NCBI GenBank assembly: GCA_013397075.1 | Contig: VWZS01002368.1 | Coordinates: 806,001-870,000, forward strand | Source of the DNA: Rhabdornis inornatus | Lineage: Eukaryota; Chordata; Aves; Passeriformes; Rhabdornithidae | Length of the DNA stretch: 64,000 nucleotides | Direction of reading: 5' to 3' | In this document: positions 14,736-28,600 of the stretch, one piece after another | Position numbering within the stretch: the first letter of the stretch is position 1 | Layout of the letters: each line of letters begins with the position of its first letter | Translations under genes and position numbers: made by a program | Notes under the pieces: model-generated | Seen by the model: the letters and a program-made list of their open reading frames with translations, nothing else | Database searches by the model: none | What the model was told of the DNA's origin: nothing

Positions 14736-16069
14736 CTACAAGAAGTCAGGAAATAATCTGGTTAATAGAACATGATAATTCCACTGATCTAAAACATATA
14801 ATTATAGTAAGTGATTGCTCTGTAAAATACTAATCACAAAATTCACTGCTTCATTTGCATTTTCCCATCATAGCCGTAAATAAAGATTACCATTTCCCGA
14901 AGTGTATAGTTTCTTCTTTATTAAATAAAAGCACCATCAAGAAATATGTCAAGAAATGAATTTTGACTCCAGCTTGAGAATTCTAACACTGCTAAATGCC
15001 CACACTTTACTAGTAGATTCTGAATTACCACTAAGGTGCTTGTTTGGGCTTCTCAGTTTGCTAAAAGGCTGGTAAAGCAAAAGACATGTTATAAAACTGT
15101 TCCAGTAGATTAGAGGACAATAAAATCCCTTTGCAGTGGCTGCTGTAGCAGGGAGGTACAAGCCATCATACCATGGATAGCTCACATATACAGACAAAGT
15201 ATTTAATTTTCTATAGGAGAGACAAACAAAAACAGACGAGTCCAAAAATGTTTTTCTGTTGCAACCTCTGCGTAGCAGAAATTCAGTAACTAAGTTATGC
15301 CTGACCCATCAAGCACCATCACTATCACACACTTGCACACGGGCCCTGCATGCAGGCCATTGAAAAAGTTATTTATTCTTCCTCTTTATGTTAAGGTACC
15401 GTGCACGTCACAAGTGAACCTTTCTAGTTTAGTGATCTTCCATTGCTGTATGTTCCCCGCTATTTCAGAAGCAATACAATATGAACACGTACTTGAAGAT
15501 GTAACTCCTTAAAAACCTTTCAATATGCAAAAGAAATGGTTTGTTTTAGAAGCTGGAGAAATTGGGTTTTTAATCTAATGATTATGCAGTGCGCATAAGA
15601 AACATTTGTCTCTGAAAAAATTTAATTCCAACTGCCTGAAAAATGAGTCTTTTAATGTAACATTTACAATAAATTATACTTCTCTAGTGCACAAAAGTGC
15701 ATTTCAAAATAAGATATGCAGCTTGCAATAAGATAGAAAGTAGATTTTAAAAATTTCAAAATAAATTTTATGCTCTTAACTGGAAAACTTGAGATTTTTT
15801 TGATCGATTTTTTATTTTTGTGAAGTTTTTAAACAATCTGTTACACAAGACAAGTTAGTCTTGCTCTTAGCATTTGCCATTGTATATGAACAGCAAGTTC
15901 TTTGCCCCAACACACACCTACCACATAAAATCTCAAGTCTAGGTGCAAATGTAGCAACACTGACCCACAAGAAAACAAAAAAATAATTATTAATGTAGCA
16001 AAGTTAAAATATTGCAATGTTAGTGAGATCTGGAGATTTCATAAATAAATGTGTATTTTGATGTGAGTT

Positions 16070-16090
16070 GATGGCCCACTGTGGGCCATC
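16070..16090. repeat. 21-bp odd palindrome, 10-bp arms
   Basis: The arms GATGGCCCAC and GTGGGCCATC flank a single central T. It is notably GC-rich for this intron. Confidence 0.9.
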
Positions 16091-18564
16091 TACATGGAGA
16101 ACAGAGGTGCTCAGACCCGACCTATCTTTACTATACTATGCTGCTTGTCAATAAACTTGTGCAGCAGCATTACTCCTCACCCAGAAGCAAACAGTGTCAC
16201 CAACAAGTGGCAATTTGGCATCAATCATGATCCATACCCCCATGCAGCTGAATGCATACAGAAGCCTAAGTCTGCAACAAAACATAAATATGCTCCAGTA
16301 TACACACAGCCTATTTCCATCAATTAAGAAACTCCACATCTCACAAGTTCTTTCTCCTACTTCTCAGATTAAAATCATACGTATGACAATAAATAGTCAT
16401 CTTAATTTACCAATTCTTCTTTACCCTTTTAGGAATATATTTCAGCAGTGACATGATGAAAGACTTGTTTAAAATTCAAAACATCTAAACTAGAAAACGT
16501 AAATACATTAAATGCTCTAGTGTTTTGTTTTCAATGTTCTATTACTTTACTCTTTTATTCAACTTGCCTTCTGAGGCAGCACAGAACTTGAGTCAGTCAA
16601 GAAAAAATGAAGACTTAAAATTAAAATTAGCTAGGCTTGGAAAGTCTAACATAAATTCCACTTCATAGTGAGTCATTTTTTTAATATGCTGTGTTACAGA
16701 GAGACCATCTTTGAGGTCTGTTACACTGACATTAGATACAAAGATTATATTTGGACCATTCTGCATAGTCTGATTTGCAAAGATCTGTGCACTTCAAAAC
16801 TCACAGCTGGCTTGGATACAAGTACTTCTGTCCTTAAAAAATTTTCACTGTGCCAATTTGTTTTTCCAGCCTTCTATTCATTCTGCCCAGAAAAAGAGGG
16901 CAGTCTGAACTTTGCTGTCCCTCCACAAAAATGCAGCACAAGTCAGGTGCTCTCCAACTCTACCTCCATGTCCTGATGTGTACAGCCCTATACGCCTAGA
17001 TTGAAACAAGCATCATTAATCCACATAAAACAAACTCCTATTAATTAAAGAGAACTATCAAACTAGTAATAAATCACAAGATTAAGCAGATCATTTAGTT
17101 CATAAATGGAATACTCAGTAAATGCAGCTCATGATTTTGCAATACTTCTATCTTATTCATTCTTGTGAGAGATAAACTGAATCTTGAAATATGTGACACC
17201 ACAAAATTAAGAAAAAACCAAAAAACCAACAACAAAACTTAGCTATATAGATTTGAGTTTCTAAATGAAACCCTTCAAATCTTTATACCAGAGTTTCACA
17301 GAAACTTTCACACAGAGATCAGGTTTCAAAAATAAAGTTTCCTTCAGGGTTTCCTCTTCTCTACAGTGCCAACTTAAATTCAGGTTTTATAAACAAAGTA
17401 ATATGGGTATCATAGTTAAAATATGATTCTTTTTCTGTTCAGAAATGCAGCTTTAGAGAATCCTAACATTCCAGTACGGTCCCTAAGGAAAACAACATCC
17501 TCTGTAACAATTCATACAAGTTCTCTACATTTCATTCAGTTGGGTGGTACTGCTACATGGGAAGAATCCACCTGCTTTTAATTAATTTTAATGATGCACA
17601 AGAACTTGCAACAGGCTGTTATCAAGAAGGATTTAGTTCACACTGAAGATCAATTCTGTGAATAAAATGAACTACTTCACTGGCAAACATAAATCACATT
17701 TTTTTCAAACAGTAATAAATCACTTACTGAACTTTTAATGCAACTCATAACATCCTTCACTTCCAAGGACATTTGCTGCAGGGATGAGGATGGAAGACAG
17801 GAAAGTTTTGGTTGCAATGTTCAAGATCCTAACAGAGAAATGAGGCTTAACTACAGACAATGAAAAATCTTTTAAAATAATCAATGCCAGGAAAAACTGT
17901 GGCTCTTACTCTTAATGCTAAAATTACACTGAATAATTTTTGTACATTATTTCTTTAGACAAGTAACAGAATGGACATGAAATGTGTCAAGTATGGCCAA
18001 AATAGGTAAGTTTCTCTTTTCCCTCTAATGCAGTCATCTGCTTACAGGGAAATGTTTCTAATAAAAGGCCTGCAGAAATTTTGCACTGATAAGCATCCTT
18101 TTCTTGTATTCACAGATGCAATGGTTAATGAGTAAGTACATGAAACAAAAGTGTTATGCATGTATTTTATTGTGGAAAGCAAATAAAATTATAACCGTCA
18201 GTTCTAACAGAAACTGACTCACTTATTCTAATCAAACTTCAAATAGAGGATGCATTTTTAAAAAACAAACCAGCACCATGCATCCACTGTGAATAAGTAC
18301 TTCTCACATTTTATCTATCCATAGCATTTTCACTTGGTTGCTTTTTGGGATTTTTTTTTCTTATGTGCCAGTGAATCACCGTGATGAATCTCACTACACA
18401 CTGCAACTAGGCAGCTGGTTTAAACAATTATCAGTTTCTAGCCATGTGCTAAGAATCTCACATTTTAAATATTTTATTCCAGCAGAAGAAACACTATGAA
18501 AATGAGCACACTCTATTTCAATGAATGTATTTTCCAAAACCAAAATCCATTTAAAGTAGTTTTT

Positions 18565-18672
18565 CTTGTTTTGGTTTGAGTTTTGGGGAATGTTGGGGTT
18601 GATTGGTTGGTTTGGGGTTTGGTTTTTTTAGCGGTGCCAGTGGGGTTTTTTCCTTTTTGTTTTGGTTTTCTT
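18565..18672 (+). repeat. G/T-rich low-complexity tract
   Basis: The plus strand is almost entirely G and T, with repeated GGTT, TTGG and TTTGGGG words. Runs of four G occur at 18585, 18595, 18614 and 18642. The stretch around 18605-18622 could form a two-layer G-quadruplex. On the transcribed ADGRA3 strand it is a C/A-rich tract. Confidence 0.8.
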
Positions 18673-21600
18673 AAGGAAGAAGTTTCCCAGAGATGCCTTC
18701 TAGTAAGTATTTATTTGAAAGCAGTTTGAAAACTGCTTATGTATATGATAATATATTAATGATTCAAGCCCAAGTAACTGAAAAATCAAATCAAGGTACT
18801 TTCAGTCCCAGCTCTGACAGGATAGAACTAAAATGTTCTGGGGAGCAATTTACTTGTCAGTACCACTCTGCTGATCATACATGTTATGAACCATTTGGTT
18901 ACTGCAGCTGACCCTCTGAAATCGTACATCTCTGCAGCTCCTTCTCCCAAGACACTCTGGAGGACAGTTTACCCCAGGGAGGCTGTTCAGAAGATGTTAA
19001 CTCAACTCAGGTCTGTCCTTTCCTGGCCCCATGGAGCCCTCAGCACTGTTCCTGCTCTGAAGGGATATCATTCAAACACCCTCTCTTGACTTGCACCGAC
19101 ACCCTCAAGCATTTAGTCCATGCACGTAGTTTCACAGCACAAATGTACTTCCCTGGTGGGCTGCAGCACAGGCTGAACACAATTTCATTCACTCTGCACT
19201 GGAAACCAACCAACCTCACTCATACACCAGCACCAAAAGCATGCCCAGGAGATGCTAACAATGGAGAAGCACAGACAGTCAATGAGCCATTGCTTCCACT
19301 CTCTCCTGGACACCCTTCCTTTACAGTACAGACATACCTAAAAGAATAAATTGTTCTAATGGATAAAAGTAATTCCTCTGATTTTCTTTCGGATTCCTCC
19401 CTCTGAATTAAACAAGCCACAAATCACAGTTTGCTTAAAACAATGCTGTGATTTTTGGTTTTGTGAAACCACTGGAAATACAGGATGATGTGATCCAGTG
19501 CAACAAAGTCTCATTCAAGTATAAAACACGCCCAGCACAAGAGAACTTACTATAGTATTTTAAAAGTATCAAACGAAGAGCTCTCAATCATAATGCAAAC
19601 AAACTTCAACTTCCTATAACCCCTCAGAGAGAAGGAATCTTTTTAGCAAGCCTCCAAAATCAATGACATTATAGAGTAAACAAATTCCACAGCCGAGGCT
19701 TCTTCAGTGGGATGGTGCTGCATCCCAGCCAGTAAAGCTTAAAGCCTGTGAGCTCCCACAGCAGTGCAGCCATAGAGAGAGCACAGCTCAGATAACCAAA
19801 CCCATGGAGGACAAGGCTTTTAGATGAAGGCTGCTATTCCCAAATGCATAGTGAACACAGAAGGAAGTGTGACCCATTAATGAAAATATGTATTTCCTCT
19901 GATAATACTCACAGGGGAAAATACACGAAAACCACAAGCAAAAAACTCCCACCCAAACCTCATGAGAAATCAGTAAAATGTCAACTTTCACCTGATTTTC
20001 TGCTGAGCAGCCCAAGAGTTGGTACAGATCAGACTTGACCCAGGCCTGTCTAAGCTGATAGACCATGTCCAGAAAACCGAAATCTCCAGAATTCTTCCTT
20101 TAAGCCCCACTCACTGAGCACAGCTGAAGGGGCACTCAGGGACTACAGGAAACACCAACCAGACCCCCAACCACACCTGACCCCGCTGTGCACTTCCTCT
20201 TAATCCCTATTCCATCTCCCACTTCTCAAGTAGAAAGGTGTGCTATCCAGACATCCACGAGAATCTGAAAAAAGACAGAAAACCTGCTCCACTAAGATTG
20301 TACATCTGGAACAACCTTGTTGGGGTTCTGCTCAGAAATTGTGTTTTGAGTTCTGAAGTTTCTCTTACGTACTAACTTAACATCAAGCAACTTGAAATAT
20401 CTTTTAGTTCAAAATAACAATTTAAGTACAAAGAGTGGTTAATCATTTTTCATGGAAACCTGATAACAGCTGACATATTGCAGTTTAAGATGTTCATTCC
20501 CTTTACATGTGGTATGTGGCTAGATACAAAAGGAGTGTGAGCAGACATCCTGTGAAAGTCCCTGAAACACTGGTAGGGAAATATGAATTTGATTTCTTTA
20601 TGGTATCTGAATAAGACTGGAATCATTTTATTGAAATCCTACAGTGCAAACTGAAAAACTAAGTTTTTCCAAACTTTTTTTAACATTTTAAAATCCTTCT
20701 TGGTAAAACAGACTACTGTTTATTCCCAAAAATATCCGTAATTCATTGAGAGCTGCAACACAGAAACAAATTAAGGAGTTTGCCCACAAACATGGCAGAA
20801 ATGGAAAAATAAATTTTAAAAAGGACACCTGCTTTTTGTGCCACACATGGAGAGATACATGGAGCTATCATAAAAGACAGGTACTAACAGCACTTTTTTC
20901 TTCCCCTCTCCAAACTGAAAATCACGGTTGAGCTACCAGCTAGGACTTCAACAGATAATATCACAACTATACAGACAAAGAGGGAAGTCACAGAACAATA
21001 ACAAAACTGATTGAACAAGTGAAAAGAGAAAAAGGACTGAAAACACTACTGACAGCTCAGGAGATGAATGGGGTGTGGTGGACATCTACATAGTCTGATA
21101 TCCAAACACAAGGAAGGAGAAGTTGTAAAGCTATGGGGAGTATTTATTAATTTATTATATATCAGTATCTGTGTACAGTAATTCATAGTGTCTGCCTCTC
21201 TTTCTTGACTTTGAGAGCACTGAAACTTAAATGAGCATAAAGCTAAATTATCAGAAGAGTCAAGATGCATATAATGGCCTAAAGTGACACCTCTCTTCCT
21301 GAAGGGGATTGTGGCCCATTGTACTGTCTTTTTGAACTAAACAAAGTGTCAGCATTCTTAAAAAGAATCATACAAAAATCCTGTAGAAAGCAATAAAACC
21401 TAGTCTCTCAGCACCTCTAATTCCAGCTGGTTTTATCATTATCTTTCACATATACCAGCTTTTGTTAAACCCATTTACTTGCAGCAATACCAAGCATTAA
21501 TGAAAACAGAAAAATACTCAAAAACTGTCTTCTATTGTACATAGCATGTTCATAAGGCAGAAACAACCTCCAAACAGCTACAGCCAAAGAGGCAGTAACA

Positions 21601-23449
21601 GTGTGCTAATTATCATTCTAATTTGGACAGTACCAGCAGAGCAGCAGTTTCTTGACACTATTTATGAGAGCAAAAGAAAGCATAAGCATAATGAAATTTC
21701 CTTTTAGGTAGTTAGGTATTTAAATGAAAGTCCTTCCAATAGTGCAAATTAATGCTAATAGTCTGTCATAGATTTAATGGAATGTGGGGGAAACTGTAGT
21801 ATGGAAACAGAATATTGTTGTTGTGGAAAACCACTGTTCAGTAGCCCCACTTTGAATAGTTGAAAGTATATGGCAAAACTTATTTTTTTGTCTTTGGTGC
21901 TCATATTGGTGGCTTTCCATCAAGAGTCCTCTTGGAGGATATAAGGGACTGCTAGGTCACATTCAAAACACCAAATCCAGAGAGTTCTCATATTAATTAC
22001 CACATCAACTGATTTAATTAGGTAAAATCATATTCAAGAGCCTTTTTGTGTAAGCAACATCACAATTCAAACAGTAAAACAAAATATTATCATCACTAGC
22101 AGGACACACAACTCATTCTCTCCCTAATACTGGTTTAGTGGTATTAATGTATCAACAAAAGGAAGCAGCAAGGTCACTCTCAAATAAAAATTTTAATATG
22201 ATTTCCTAACAGCGGGGGAGTTAAAGAGTTTTCAGCTTTTGAACAAGCCCACTCCACTACAGAATGATATTAATTAACTGAACAGGACAAGAAGCAGTAG
22301 GAATCAAAGCATTACTAATAGGACTGTAAGTACTTCTGAAAAGAAATGTGCTTGTCTATTTTATGACCTTTGTCAAGCACTAGAGAATTCCTGAACTAGA
22401 TGACCCTATTAAGTAAAACCTTTTTTTTCCCTGCAAGAACTTGAGGTCTAAAGGTTATTTCTAAAGATCACTGAAGACCCAAAGTTCATACAGGTTTCTG
22501 TGCTCAAAGTTTAATCAGCTGTATTCAAGAAAGTCAGCACCTGGAAAACTTGCACCATGAGTGGATGATTGTAGAAAAAGGTTTGACAACAGCAATATAG
22601 CACTGGAATAGCAAACTGGAATTATGCAGTGATATTTCCTAAAATAACATAATATTAAACTGAACATAAATTATGAGGATATAAAAAAATGTGATAAATC
22701 ATTACTATTTTACTACAACATGGACACTTTTAACACCACTCAGCTGTGTAGATAAATTTTGCTTTTACAAGATTTGAACTTGAGTGCATGTAATTTTTTT
22801 TCAAATGTTAGTAAAAAAAACCCCACATGATCTTTTGATAAGACAGAATTTTCATTACATCTTTTGAAGAGAGAACTTTATCTAAGTGAACTTTTGGACT
22901 ATATCACTATACCTACCACGTGCATGGTCTTTACTTGAGAGATAGTTATGCATGTTTAACTTCCTGTGATGGGTCTTATTGAGTCTAGCAGAATTATTTA
23001 CATTAATTAAATTTGTCATGTGCATTAGTTTTAGATCAAAGCTTCTATTGTCAACATTTTCTTTGGAGAAAGAGAGGAATCGTTCAAAGCTCTCTCTGCA
23101 ATGAAAAGGAAATCCTTATGTCTGAACTTGCAACAAAACACTATTTCTAAAAGCATATGTAGCCAGCTGGTGACAGCATGGGTCTGCATGCCTTGGTGTT
23201 CTCAGTTTTGCCTTTAATTCACTGCACATCCTTCTAACAATATGTATCTGAAATCCATTCTTAGTGGGGAAAAATGAGATTCATACAGAATATTTGTGGT
23301 AATGATGTCGAGACGAACATGACTGGCATCATCACCAGTCTCTTATTAAAAACTATTCATGCCTTCTCTCAGTGGACTTGTCTCAAGAAACTCCACACAG
23401 CACTGACTCCTTCTCTCTTCCTCTCTTTCTCTCTGCAAGTTTCCTTCTT

Positions 23450-23790
23450 CATGACTGGCTAACCCCAACCTGTCCCTTATCCACCACCTAACCCTGTCTG
23501 TCCCTCACACAGCATCATCTTATCTTGTCTGTCCCTTGCACGGCTGTGTGTCCCTTCCTGCTCACAGCACAGCCAGCAGACTCCATCCCAAACAAGCTCC
23601 AACTCCAACTGCAACTTACTTTCAACTAGCTAACCCACTCTTTTGTAACTCCCATCCTCATTGGGCAGGTAAGGCTACCTCCACTTCTCAGCAATCAGTA
23701 CAGCTGTAATTCATTGAGGAAGATGCCTCCTGCACTAGCCTTACAAACTATTCTCCTACAAATATTAAAGAATTAAAAGTTCTCCACTGA
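23450..23790 (-). mobile_element. Possible degenerate LTR-derived segment
   Basis: This block is C-rich on the plus strand and differs in composition from the flanking AT-rich intron. On the minus strand it carries a CCAAT box (GCCCAATGAGG, core 23660-23664) and, about 15 bp further, a TATA-like TACAAAAG (23640-23647). A long purine-biased region with repeated GGGACAG words follows. That arrangement resembles bird LTR promoters, and the CAGCTGTACTGATTGCTGAG stretch looks familiar from such LTRs. No terminal repeats or target-site duplication were identified, so the limits are approximate. Confidence 0.35.
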
Positions 23791-25450
23791 GTAAACCTGT
23801 GCAATATGCAAATGGATTTAATGAAGTGATTGTTTACAGGAGGATTAGTTTTTGACATGCTTTTCATTCAACTCAGTTGAGATTGTGAGAAGATTATATT
23901 ATTATGCTTGTTTCTCATTCCCACTTTTATACAATTCACCAACAGCATAGTGCAAACACCCAGGAGTTGCAGAGCAGCTGAGAGAACAATGCACTGGAAC
24001 AATGTGCAGACTGAGCATTTCAGCATGCTCAGCACCAGTGAGACAGACAAGAGATGACAAACACCTTTATCCTACAGGACATGAATTTTACACTCACTGC
24101 AGTGGGAATAAGAAGTTCTTTTAGGTTTCCCCCTTCAAAAATGGTTCTGCAATAGATTTACCATGGTGATTCACAGCAAGGTCAGCATAACTCCACTGCT
24201 CAGCCAAATGATCACAAGCACCCCGAAATGCCTTACAGCTCCACAGGTGGGTCAAACCTGGTTTTTACACTTCATACAATACAGTCAGGAGGCTTTGTTC
24301 TGCAAATAAATTTTCAATTTTTAAGTTCAAGAACTTTAACAAGACTACCAAATAAATGATTAACTTTTAATTTAAAATTTTTAAGAAAGAATTCACCTTT
24401 CCTAATTCAGATTTTACTATAACTTACTTCTAAGTCACTTTGTAAAAGGAGTAAAATTTCCTGAGTCACCATTCCTTTTTTATTACACTTCTTATATTAC
24501 CTTTTGTTTCCTTAGTAAGATCTTTTCAGCACATCTCTTATCCAGCTCACTGCTCTTCTTTTAAACCCTGAAACACTCATTTAGCTTTCCCCAGTTTTTC
24601 TAATCTTTTATATATTTCTGAAAGAGCCTTATAAAGTTTCCACATTATTTCTGAGAATTATGCTCAGAATTGTCTTCAAAATGCTCATGTTTCTCAGTTA
24701 AAAGTTAAGCAGTAACAATTGCTGACTATAAATCCAGAAAAATACTGAAATGTTTCCATTGTAGTAACTTATTTTGATTTTCCCACAAATTGGTTTGTTG
24801 TTTTTATAATGTTTATAGCTTAACTTACAACTTCTGCTGGGACTGTAATTGTATTCTGCGAAAGAGCTCTCTGCAGTAATATTTTTTTTAAATGACAATG
24901 TATACCTTCTGATAATTCAATGAAATAAAGAACTCGTTGTGTATCCTTTGGGTAATATACATGAAAACTGAAAGCCTGAAAAAAACCTGGTCTGGCATCA
25001 TTAAATAATTCCTAGCTGAATTTGAAAAGAAAATCTTTTCTCACAAGGATATATTTAAATAGCTAGGTTAGGAAATCTAAATTGTTTATTCTATTTTGCT
25101 TCAACTAGTAAGACTGAATGTTAGAATGCTCCTCAGCCTTCCATTTGGTGTCAAAGACTGAGAGGAACAGAGTTTTAGCTACTAATAAGGAGTGACAAAG
25201 AAGTTCTTCTAAGGCACTTCAGACAGCTACATACTCTAGCAGAGTGACAGCCCAAAATTTTAAACAGTTTGTGATTATTCTTATTTAATTCAGAGGGCAA
25301 GTGAACCCAACACAATGCATACAGTCTGTCATACAAGTTCATAGTTCTTTTTGGAGGTGCTTCAGGTCTACAAAATGGTTTAAAAAACAGATTTGGGTTA
25401 GTGTCCATTTGAGGGAGAAAATGCAGGATGACAGATAATTTGATTCTCCC

Positions 25451-25540
25451 AATCATCTGGATTGGAAGGGACCTCTAGAGGTCATCCAGACCTATCTCCT
25501 GCCTAAAGCAGACCCAGGTAGCTCAGAGGACTGCTCAGAG
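25451..25540 (-). mobile_element. CR1 LINE 3'-end fragment
   Basis: The plus strand reads AATCATCTGGATTGGAAGGG, then ACCTCTAGAGGTCATCCAGA. This is the reverse complement of the conserved 3' end of bird CR1 retrotransposons (a GATGACCTC...GGTCCCTTCCAA type tail). The element therefore runs on the minus strand, with its 3' end near 25451 and heavy 5' truncation, as is usual for CR1. It is diverged, and the right boundary is uncertain. Confidence 0.7.
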
Positions 25541-25564
25541 TGGTAAAAATGTGACTTTTGTGCA

Positions 25565-25625
25565 ATTGTGTAATCCACAATACAATTTTGTGTATTGTGT
25601 AATCCACAATAGCTGTTGTGGATTA
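25565..25625. repeat. 18-bp direct repeat (29-bp period) plus an inverted copy
   Basis: ATTGTGTAATCCACAATA occurs at 25565-25582 and again at 25594-25611, with similar TTTTGTG flanks before each copy, which suggests a local tandem duplication. Part of it recurs inverted: TAATCCACAA (25600-25609) faces TTGTGGATTA (25616-25625). The cluster lies about 25 bp beyond the CR1 fragment. Confidence 0.9.
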
Positions 25626-28600
25626 TTTTGACCTTGAGCACTATTTATATAGTGGACTACAACAGACTGAACAATCCCTAAAACTTTGAAATTTAGACAG
25701 CACAGAGGTCATCTACTCTAAACTTACTGCACCAGACAAGAGAATTGTCACAGTAAGTGTCAGATTGAGGAACTCCAAACATGAGGATGCAGACATTGAC
25801 CTTTTCCAGAATTTCCTTCTGCTTTACCCAACATGGGTCCCTAACTAGACAATTAATAATTAATTACTGTAAGCAGAAGACTCCACTTACTTGGTTAAAA
25901 GTACTAATTTTAAGCCTAAGGAACATCCTTGTGTTTTATTACTCAGATTTTACACTGGTGAAGGGAAATGTGGTTACCTCAAGAAAATGGGCTTTAAGAA
26001 AATTCTCCTAGGACATTTGGGAAGACAGTTTTCACCTCATGTGATGAATGTAACACAGCAATTATCTCCGAGTCCCTCCACTTCCCAGCTTCCAAGCTAA
26101 AGTGGTCAATGACGGTCTCAGTTGTGATTTGTCTTTTTTTAATCTCAGTCTCAAATGCTGTATCTATCAGCTCAGGTACTTAAAATTATCTTCCTAAGGC
26201 AGTGTTGTTCAATATTTGATGTTCTTTCCATTTTAGCTATAGCTGCAATCTCTGAAATAAAGCTTTCAGCACAACTGTTCAAAACACTGGTATAAATAAT
26301 ACAAAGACACCAATCCTTGGTTTCAACTTCCATTACACAACTAACTTCTTCCAACTTTGCTTTTGTATCTATTTCTTTCACATTAGTCAATGTTCAGCTC
26401 ACTCAACCACATTTTGTTTGGTACTTGATTGCAAATATTCAGCTTTACCTCACAGTGTGCATTTGCACCAAATGGCTCCTAAAACATCTAGTTATACAAT
26501 AACTGTAGCTGGATGCATTGCTTCTAAAATAATAAACTCTGGCAGCAATATCCAAAAGGAATTCCAAAGCCTTCGTGGGGAATCACGTCCTGAAATGATC
26601 ACAGCTATGTTAAATGAAGCTTGGTTATTCCTAATGGTTTCCCAATTCATTTCCTTCAGCGGTTTTAAAAGTGTTCCTAAACTAATGATGACAGAATAAT
26701 TTATTCTTTTTTTCAGAAGTGTCTTCAGATCCTTGAATAAATAATGAGAGTGATAACACCTTTCAGGGATGCCTGAAATGACATGAAAGGATAAGTAAGA
26801 CCAATTGCACTTATTTATTTTTCAAAAACAGGGACTGTCTTCAGAAAGAATTTAAGAAATAAAAGGCACAAAAGAAATAAAAGCAGGGTTAGGGAAGAGA
26901 GTATAGCTATGAGTACTAATGAAAATAAAACAAGTAAAGAAAAGCCTTCCATTTGATAAGAAAAATATTGTCTTTTCTGGTACACATATAATCAATTAAC
27001 AAGCTATTTACTAAACTGATCTACAAGCAATACACAACTTTTGTCCTTTAGGAAATCAGCACAACTTGCTTGAAGAAAAATGACAAAAAAGGATTCTGTC
27101 CTTAGACATTAATTCTTTGGGCAAGCCCCTGTTAGAATAATGGGCAGTTGGATGTACCCATGTGGAAGATCCATCATCCATCAAAGACAAGAAAGCACAA
27201 GAAAGTACAGGGCACAACAGACAATTCTTGTAACAGCCAAAATCAGCACGGGCACCCATCCGTCTTTTTTCCATTGAAATGCCATTTTCTCATTTCTAAT
27301 TGCAGCACATGCAACACACGTAGTTGTCATTTCTTTGCTGCTCATACACTTATTACTTTGTGTTCACTGACTTGACATAGTAGATGGTTAATGTATAGAA
27401 TTTAAGGCAGCATATTGCTAGTACAAATATTTTGCACTATTACTGAATTTTGACTGAAACCGTGTAGCATATCTGAAAGACTACCAAGTGCCAGCCAGAT
27501 GATAACAAAAATAACCAACTTAACCTGTATTAGAAAAAAGATATACTGCAACATACACTCTCTCGATTATCAAATAAGATTTCTAACATTAAACCTGAAT
27601 ATTTCAAAGATGTTTTGATCAGTTTCACCCTCACACTATGTTATTACAAAGACTAAACAAAGAGTAAATATAATTTTCCTTCAAACTTCATTTAAATATC
27701 TATTTCTGCTGCGTTTCTGGTATTGAATGAAGCTAACTTTGGTATTCCTTGCTTGTTAGGTCCCTTTCTCTAAAATTTGTTTACCTACCCTCCACCAGAC
27801 TCCAAGTTCTTATAGAATATCAGGAAGCATTCACAGAAATATAGAAACTGATGCCAAAACTTAGCCCCAGTAAATGCCACAGAATAGTTAGAAGGTATCA
27901 GAAGTCCTTCTTTACCAAGTTTTCTGAAAGCTTTGTGTATTAAAGATTAGGTAAAAGTAGGAATTTTATTTCCAAAAATAAACTATTTCAAGATGGTAAT
28001 GCAAACCCCAATACACACTTTAAATATATCTCTTCATTGTAATCTTTGTTATTAGGCAATTTCAGACTAAACAGAGACATTTTCATTCCAAGTCCTCCAC
28101 ATAAGCCAAGCAATCTGAACAGATTGCTCCTGTGCAAAATCAATTATATTCAGCATAGACTAGGGAAAATATTAATAAGAATGGCTTAATGTCTTAATTA
28201 TGTATGATTCTGGTCTAACCAATTTGAATATTTACGTAGATAATAGATTACCTTAAAGCATTTCATGGCAAGATAAGCACACACTCCCATAAGAACAATA
28301 TACCTGAAGTGAAGCTAAACATATCTACATCCGTTGTCTACCTACAGCAATATTATCTCATGTGTCATGCTCTGATTTGCTTTTCCATTCATTTCAAATA
28401 TGTTTCTATACCTATAAAATTAATCTTATTACAAGATGACAACTCTGGAACTAGTTTTTGAGGGATCTGGCACTTTTTAAAGTCTCCATCTCTGAGAAGT
28501 CTGGTCGTCAACTTTCTTTAAAACAAGAAGTTTCAGATACGGTGGACACAAAACCAACGACAACAACAAATGAAGAAAAAAGCCTGACCCAAGGGTACCA

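Larger units (their letters stand above)
14736..23449. other. Intron 1, left part: no gene seen
   Basis: AT-rich intronic sequence. Apart from the palindrome at 16070 and the G/T tract at 18565, I see no recognisable element. The somewhat GC-richer stretches at about 18900-19330 and 19690-20230 contain only short chance ORFs. Confidence 0.7.
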
